This document shows, one piece after another, positions 1-3,523 of a stretch of 6,140 nt of DNA (within the stretch, counting starts at the first letter, position 1; the number at the start of each line of letters is the position of its first letter). This stretch comes from Candidatus Altimarinota bacterium. Lineage in GTDB: Bacteria; Patescibacteriota; Gracilibacteria; BD1-5; UBA2023. The notes below the pieces were generated by a model. It was not told the DNA's origin and did not search any database. It saw only the letters and a program-made list of their open reading frames with translations. Position numbers and translations under genes: made by a program. Location of the stretch: NCBI GenBank assembly GCA_943355085.1, contig CALREC010000045.1:1-6140 (forward strand). The letters run 5' to 3'.

Positions 1-29
1 AATGCGAAAGCAAATTATGAAAATAAGAA

Positions 30-356
30 TTATTTAACTCGAAGTTCGAGAAGTACATTTGATGTTCTTTTCAAGATTGGATGAGATCGTCCACGAGAAA
101 TGGGATTTCCACGCTTATAGACAATACCTTTAGTAACATTTACTGAACCGATTGCAAGAGAAGGAAGTTCTTGCATATCATTATGCAATGCATTGGCTAC
201 AGCTGAAGCTAAAATTTTATACATAAGAGCTCCTCCTTTATTTGGCATAAACTTCAAGATATCAAGGGCTTTTTTTGCCTCCATACCTCGAACAATCTTA
301 GCTATAACATTGAGCTTTTTGTCGGATATACGAATATTATGTGCAATTGCTTTCAT
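30..356 (-). CDS. rplV: 50S ribosomal protein L22 (uL22)
   Basis: L22 binds 23S rRNA early in large-subunit assembly, and its extended beta-hairpin lines the nascent-peptide exit tunnel. The 108-aa product matches the family's usual length of about 110. The N-terminal fold is recognisable (IRISDKKLNVIAKIVRG), followed by the helix ASAVANALHND and the C-terminal hairpin ending in SRGRSHPILKRTSNV, the family signature. I start it at the ATG at 356 because homology begins at MKAIAHNIR. The frame stays open upstream to 515, but that extension overlaps rpsS and is not L22-like. The stop is TAA. There are no in-frame TGAs. It lies 28 nt after rpsS. The 20 nt before the start are pyrimidine-rich (TTTTTTCTCT) with no Shine-Dalgarno. 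After the stop, bases 1-29 hold no start codon on this strand, so the next gene, expected to be rpsC from cluster order, begins outside the window. Confidence 0.95.
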   Translation of the reverse strand: MKAIAHNIRISDKKLNVIAKIVRGMEAKKALDILKFMPNKGGALMYKILASAVANALHNDMQELPSLAIGSVNVTKGIVYKRGNPISRGRSHPILKRTSNVLLELRVK

Positions 357-384
357 AGAGAAAAAATGAAGTGAAAAATAACTA

Positions 385-648
385 TTACTTATTTCCAGAA
401 TGTCCAATAAATTTTCGGGTAAATGAGAATTCCCCGAGTTTATGTCCAACCATATCTTCCGTAACAAAGACAGGGGTGTGAACTTTTCCATTGTGCACTC
501 CGAAGGTGTGTCCAACGAACTCTGGAGTCACTGTACATGATCTTGACCATGTTTTGATAACAGTTTTCTTTCCTGACTCATTCAGTCGTTCAACTTTTTG
601 TACAAGGCGAACGTCTACATAAGGTCCTTTTTTGAGACTACGTGTCAT
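385..648 (-). CDS. rpsS: 30S ribosomal protein S19 (uS19)
   Basis: S19 sits in the head of the small subunit next to S13, near the A-site finger of the large subunit. The 87-aa product is close to the 85-92 aa usual for the family. It shows the family landmarks in order: N-terminal [28 protein letters not shown] (canonical form IKTWSRRSTILPEMVGHT), [19 protein letters not shown] and [13 protein letters not shown] near the C-terminus. The basic C-terminal tail is short (SGNK). The start is ATG at 648 and the stop TAA. It lies between rplB (55-nt gap) and rplV (28-nt gap), the standard S10-cluster position. No in-frame TGA is used, so it reads the same in code 11 and code 25. No Shine-Dalgarno is seen upstream (TCCGTCAACACT before ATG). 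Confidence 0.97.
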   Translation of the reverse strand: MTRSLKKGPYVDVRLVQKVERLNESGKKTVIKTWSRSCTVTPEFVGHTFGVHNGKVHTPVFVTEDMVGHKLGEFSFTRKFIGHSGNK

Positions 649-703
649 AGTGTTGACGGATTAAATGAAGTTAAATTGTGTACTCTGTTTATATAAAAAT
701 AGA

Positions 704-1549
704 TTATCCAAGGAGTTTTCCTCGACGAGTTCTTACTACCCAACGATCAGTGGTTGTTCGACGTCGTGTCTTTACTCCACGAGCTGGCTTCCCCCAAGGG
801 GTTTTTGGCCCATTTCTTTGTCCCAGGGATTGATGCCCTTCTCCTCATCCGTGTGGGTGATCTACGGCATTCATGGACATTCCAAGAACGGTTGGTCGTA
901 TACCCATCCAACGAGAACGTCCTGCCTTTCCAATAACAATTTGATTGTGATCGACATTGGAAACAACTCAGATAGTTGCATAACATTTCTTATGTACTCG
1001 TCGAATTTCTCAAGAAGGAAGCTTAACTTGGGTATATTCTCACTCTTGTGTAACAATAGTGGCTGACGCTCCAGCAGAACGAACACTCGATGCTCCAGCA
1101 TTCACTATAAGTTCTACATTATAAACAGAGAGACCGGTTGGAATATTTCCAATAGAGAGACGATTTCCATTCACTGGTTTTGCATTATCTGCAGTGATAA
1201 TAATATCACCCACTTTCATATCTTTATGAGCGAGAACATAGCGACGTTCACCATCATAGTAACATACGAGAGCAATATAACCAGTTCGAAATGGATCATA
1301 TTCAATAGTTTCGACTTTTGCAGGAACATCAAGTTTGTCTGTAAAAAAGAAGTCTATTTTTCGATAGAGTTTTTTATGACCACCGCCTTGATGACGTACT
1401 GTTATACGACCTGCACTATTGCGACCAGCTTTACTCTTGATAAAATACGTAAGAGCTTTATGCGGTTCGGTAGCAGTAAGCTCATCGAATGTGTATCCAG
1501 TCATCTGTCGGCGTCCTGGAGTAGTTGGTTTAAATTTCTTGATTGCCAT
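704..1549 (-). CDS. rplB: 50S ribosomal protein L2 (uL2), with four UGA-Gly codons
   Basis: L2 is a primary 23S rRNA binder needed for subunit joining and for the peptidyl-transferase region. The 281-aa product (ATG 1549, TAA at 704-706) matches the usual length of about 275. The N-terminal half has the OB-fold and SH3-like elements ([49 protein letters not shown]). The C-terminal half is reached only by reading TGA as Gly at residues 170, 180, 194 and 235. It gives [38 protein letters not shown] and [13 protein letters not shown]. Under the standard code the protein would stop after 169 aa and lose the catalytic-centre domain. All four TGAs fall where E. coli L2 has Gly; residue 235 is the middle Gly of HGGGEG. 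The gene lies 26 nt after rplW. No Shine-Dalgarno precedes it; the upstream bases are TTTATAATATAGT. Confidence 0.96.
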
Positions 1550-1575
1550 ACTATATTATAAAGCAGTGAATAAAA

Positions 1576-1875
1576 TTAATCTTTGATAGTAATTTTTTGA
1601 AGATCAGCGATTCTTTCACCTTTCTTCAATGTAACCATGGCCTTGAGCCGACTTTTTCGTTTTACCTGAACTCCATGTTTACTATTGCGAAATTTTTCAC
1701 GAGTAGTAATCATATTTACCTTTTCCACTTGAACTCCATAGAGACGCTCAAATGCAGTGCGTACGTCTACCTTCGTAGACTCAGGTGTTACTATAACGGT
1801 ATATACTCCTTCGAGTTCGAGTTTTTGACTCTTTTCTGTTATAATAGGTCTTTTAATAATAGTATAAAGTGACAT
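1576..1875 (-). CDS. rplW: 50S ribosomal protein L23 (uL23)
   Basis: L23 lies at the exit of the peptide tunnel and is the docking site for trigger factor and SRP. The 99-aa product has the usual bacterial length of about 95-100. Family marks are the N-terminal IIKRPIITEKS, then YTVIVTPESTKVDVRTAFERLYGV, in which the conserved K-x-(D/E)-(V/I)-(R/K) motif begins the core helix, then VEKVNMITTR and the basic loop ending VKRKSRLKAMVTLKKGE, where the conserved K-KA-VTL pattern is clear. The start is ATG at 1875 and the stop TAA at 1576. It sits 36 nt after rplD and 26 nt before rplB, the standard order. It has no in-frame TGA. The upstream bases are TTTACCACCGT, again without a Shine-Dalgarno. 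Confidence 0.96.
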   Translation of the reverse strand: MSLYTIIKRPIITEKSQKLELEGVYTVIVTPESTKVDVRTAFERLYGVQVEKVNMITTREKFRNSKHGVQVKRKSRLKAMVTLKKGERIADLQKITIKD

Positions 1876-1911
1876 ACGGTGGTAAATTACAGATTACAGA
1901 TTATTTAACAA

Positions 1912-2532
1912 TTACAAGTACATAGAATAGAGTTTTTCAATCGATGCTTTTGTAAAAACAAGATTATTATATTTGAGAAGATCCATAGGATTAAGATAAT
2001 TGACTCCTATAAATTTTACGGTTGGAATGTTACGACCAGCGAGAAATGCTCAAGTGTCTTCTGGACAAATCGCAAACACTCCTGATGTAATATTCATTTT
2101 AGTAACAAGGTCTATCATATGTTTTGTCTTTTGTGTGTCAGACCCAAAGGACTCTACAATCTTAATTCAGTTTTCTCCGGCCTTAGCAGAGAGAAGAGAG
2201 AATAATGCGGCTCGACGTTCCTTTTTATTCATGCGTATCGTAAAATTTCTGTCTTTTGAAGGACCAAATGCAGCTCCTCCTCCTCGTCTAACTGGAGAAC
2301 GCGCATCCCCTACACGAGCACTACCAGTTCATTTTTGCTTATAGAGCTTACGAGTAGAGCCGATGACTTCTGCACGAGTTTTTGCATGTGCAATAGAAAT
2401 ACGCGCATTAGAGCGTTGAAATCGAAGAAGTCGGTGAATGAGGCCCATCTGAACTTCTCGTCCAAACAATTCATCTTTGAGGCTATATGTTCCATTTTCT
2501 TTTCCTTCCTTAGTATAGAGAACTGCTTCCAT
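1912..2532 (-). CDS. rplD: 50S ribosomal protein L4 (uL4), with three UGA-Gly codons
   Basis: L4 binds 23S rRNA and its long loop reaches the exit-tunnel constriction. In E. coli it also represses its own S10 operon. The 206-aa product (ATG 2532, TAA 1912-1914) fits the family's roughly 200-207 aa. Under the standard code only 67 aa would be made. With UGA as Gly at residues 68, 122 and 161 it continues KLYKQK-G-TGSARVGDARSP and RRGGGAAFGP, the hallmark tunnel-loop segment, then NKKERRAALFSLLS, and ends with NIPTVKFIGVNYLNPMDLL and NNLVFTKASIEKL, the typical C-terminal fold. Gly68 is the nearly invariant Gly of the QKGTG motif; residues 122 and 161 are at variable positions. It is 13 nt after rplC, the tightest gap here. 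TTGTATCTTATTC precedes ATG, with no Shine-Dalgarno. Confidence 0.95.
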
Positions 2533-2545
2533 GAATAAGATACAA

Positions 2546-3100
2546 TTAGAAATCTAAAATTACGAGTGAGTTACGAGCTCCTGGAACTGGTCCATGAAGA
2601 GCAATAACATTAATATTTTTATTTACGAGCTCAACTTGAATCTTTTTAAGAGTAATCTTATCAAGTCCCATATGTCCATGCATTTTTTGGCCTGGTTTTG
2701 TTCGACGTGGCTTACGACAACCAATAGAACCAAGAGCACGGTGAAATTTTGATCCATGTCCAGCAGGCCCTCCGGCAAAATTATGTCGTTTCATAGCTCC
2801 GGCAAATCCCTTACCTTTAGATATACCTTCCACAGTTACCATTTCTATACCGTCCAGAACATCAAGACTTACTATATCTCCAACCTTGAGACTCGCCATG
2901 CTACCAGTAAACGATACCTCTCTCATGTGAGAGATTTTTCCATCATTTGCCTGAAGAACAATTGCTTCATATCCATCGGTATCAATGGTTTTGATTTGTA
3001 CTACTTTAATTTCTGGGATTTTAACAAGCGTTACTGCGACCATTGCATCACCCTTGATGATACGAGTCATTTCAAGCTTTTTCCCGATAAGTCCAGCCAT
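2546..3100 (-). CDS. rplC: 50S ribosomal protein L3 (uL3)
   Basis: L3 is a primary assembly protein of the large subunit whose long loop approaches the peptidyl-transferase centre. The product is 184 aa, shorter than the roughly 205-210 aa of E. coli, because the N-terminal barrel is compact. It begins MAGLIGKKLEMTRI (canonical GLIGKKxGMT; here Glu replaces the usual Gly). The C-terminal loop is well conserved: VEGISKGKGFAGAMKRH, NFAGGPAGHGSKFHRALGSIG, KPGQKMHGHMG and the terminal GPVPGARNSLVIL. It has 23 glycines, all GGN, so no UGA. It is the first ribosomal gene of the run. No rpsJ is present between it and the divergent uvrA, so the transcript probably starts in the 423-nt gap. TTATATTAAG precedes ATG; no Shine-Dalgarno. 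The stop is TAA at 2546. Confidence 0.96.
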   Translation of the reverse strand: MAGLIGKKLEMTRIIKGDAMVAVTLVKIPEIKVVQIKTIDTDGYEAIVLQANDGKISHMREVSFTGSMASLKVGDIVSLDVLDGIEMVTVEGISKGKGFAGAMKRHNFAGGPAGHGSKFHRALGSIGCRKPRRTKPGQKMHGHMGLDKITLKKIQVELVNKNINVIALHGPVPGARNSLVILDF

Positions 3101-3163
3101 CTTAATATAAAGTTACAAAAACTATAATATAGTATTACGTATAAAATAAATAAATCTGCATAG

Positions 3164-3182
3164 TTAGGGAATTATTCCCTAA
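3164..3182. promoter_or_regulatory. Perfect 9-bp palindrome in the rplC leader
   Basis: TTAGGGAATTATTCCCTAA is a perfect inverted repeat, nine bases each side of one central base. It lies 63 nt before the rplC start and downstream of the predicted minus-strand promoter, so it would be in the rplC leader RNA as an 8-bp stem with a 3-nt loop. Neither strand follows it with a T-run, so it does not look like an intrinsic terminator. It could be an RNA hairpin acting on the ribosomal transcript or a dimeric-protein operator. The sequence alone cannot separate these. Confidence 0.5.
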
Positions 3183-3245
3183 AATAATGAAGATTAATCT
3201 TTTTAACGACTTTTAGAATCTGTATGCATTGTGAGAGGTTGTCTT

Positions 3246-3401
3246 ATGACAGCAACATCATGCTTCGAAAATTGAAAGTGGTGGTATTGTATAGAAAAGA
3301 GATGCTATGTCAAAAGATTTTTTAATATCATACAAATAGGCTCTATATACTATCTTTTGCAGATTCTACTTTTAGAATGGGAAAAAACAAAAACAACCTA
3401 A
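3246..3401 (+). CDS. Possible 51-aa small protein, UGA-Gly dependent
   Basis: I do not recognise this frame. It starts ATG at 3246 and ends TAA at 3399-3401, with one in-frame TGA at codon 10, so it exists only under code 25. The predicted peptide has Cys at 6, 15 and 20, an aromatic patch (KWWYC, residues 11-15) and a hydrophobic run at residues 25-43 (FFNIIQIGSIYYLLQILLL) that could be one membrane segment, then a charged tail. GAGAGG stands 7 nt before the ATG. It is the only Shine-Dalgarno-like sequence before a start in this window, which is odd because the certain genes lack one. A strong hairpin begins 7 nt after the stop. Against it: the minus-strand promoter TTGACA-16-TACAAT lies inside, and an open frame of this size can arise by chance. 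I see no family. Confidence 0.2.
3286..3313 (-). promoter_or_regulatory. Predicted promoter of the ribosomal gene run
   Basis: On the minus strand, TTGACA (3308-3313, exact -35 consensus) is followed after 16 bp by TACAAT (3286-3291, five of six bases of the -10 consensus). It is the best sigma-70-type match in the gap and points at rplC. A start near 3279 would give a leader of about 180 nt carrying the 3164-3182 palindrome. The long leader is compatible with leader-based control of ribosomal protein synthesis, but I see no L4-binding structure that I can name. Confidence 0.55.
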
Positions 3402-3407
3402 AGCTCA

Positions 3408-3450
3408 AGAAGAGTGAAAAAGATTTTTAGAAAATCTTTTTCACTTTTCT
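3408..3450 (+). terminator. 20-bp hairpin, possible terminator
   Basis: Bases 3413-3427 (AGTGAAAAAGATTTT) pair perfectly with 3431-3445 around a 3-nt loop, TAG. Going outward, the stem extends to 3408 / 3450. One step (3412 with 3446) is a G-U pair in plus-strand RNA but a C/A mismatch in minus-strand RNA, so the full 20-bp helix favours a plus-strand transcript. The tail is T-rich (TTTCTATCCTTTC) but not a clean T-run, and the stem is poor in G+C. It could end a plus-strand transcript starting upstream (the 3246-3401 frame or an RNA), or insulate the two divergent promoters. No known gene ends just before it. Confidence 0.4.
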
Positions 3451-3467
3451 ATCCTTTCGTATATACT
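3440..3467 (+). promoter_or_regulatory. Predicted promoter of uvrA
   Basis: TTCACT (3440-3445, four of six for the -35) and TATACT (3462-3467, five of six for the -10) are 16 bp apart and point at uvrA. Initiation near 3474 would leave a leader of about 50 nt. The -35 overlaps the right arm of the 3408-3450 hairpin. I see no recognisable LexA/SOS box near it. Confidence 0.4.
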
Positions 3468-3494
3468 AAACCCTCGTAATCGATGATTTATTTT

Positions 3495-3500
3495 TATAAT
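3495..3500 (+). promoter_or_regulatory. Alternative uvrA -10 element
   Basis: An exact TATAAT stands 23 nt before the uvrA ATG, which would give a leader of only about 17 nt. There is no -35 match at 16-18 bp upstream (CCTCGT region) and no extended -10 TG, so it is weaker than it looks in A+T-rich DNA. A very short leader would, however, suit a gene with no Shine-Dalgarno. Confidence 0.25.
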
Positions 3501-3523
3501 TCTTTAATCTGCAATTACCTCAC

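Larger units (their letters stand above)
3101..3523. promoter_or_regulatory. Divergent rplC / uvrA control region
   Basis: These 423 nt separate two gene starts that point away from each other, so both transcripts must begin here or be fed from elsewhere. I see no recognised gene, tRNA, RNase P RNA, SRP RNA or tmRNA signature. What it does hold: a minus-strand promoter near 3286-3313, plus-strand promoter candidates at 3440-3467 and 3495-3500, a palindrome at 3164-3182, a long hairpin at 3408-3450, an 11-nt direct repeat (ACTTTTAGAAT at 3209 and 3368), and a complementary pair 3214-3224 / 3358-3368. A 51-codon open frame (3246-3401) exists under code 25. The length is large for a compact patescibacterial genome, which argues that some of it is functional. 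That is inference. Confidence 0.8.

Noticed and set aside
357..515. N-terminal extension of rplV to an ATG at 515
   Set aside because: It overlaps rpsS in another frame and the extra 53 residues are unlike L22; family homology begins at the ATG at 356.
665..1066. Plus-strand open frame of 133 codons opposite rplB
   Set aside because: It lies antisense to the rplB 3' half, whose product is unmistakable; its own translation has no recognisable family features.
2000..2344. Plus-strand open frame of 114 codons opposite rplD
   Set aside because: It is antisense to the rplD segment confirmed by UGA-Gly read-through; no protein features of its own.
3123..3128. Plus-strand TATAAT just upstream of rplC
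   Set aside because: No -35 at a suitable distance, and the motif is expected by chance in this A/T-rich stretch.
3190..3204. AAGATTAATCTT followed by TTT as a plus-strand terminator
   Set aside because: The palindrome has no spare bases for a loop, so only about 4 A/T-rich pairs can form; too weak to call.
3101..3523. tRNA, RNase P RNA, SRP RNA or tmRNA in the gap
   Set aside because: No T-loop GTTCRA with paired arms, no RNase P or SRP core motifs, and no tRNA-like ends with a tag frame.
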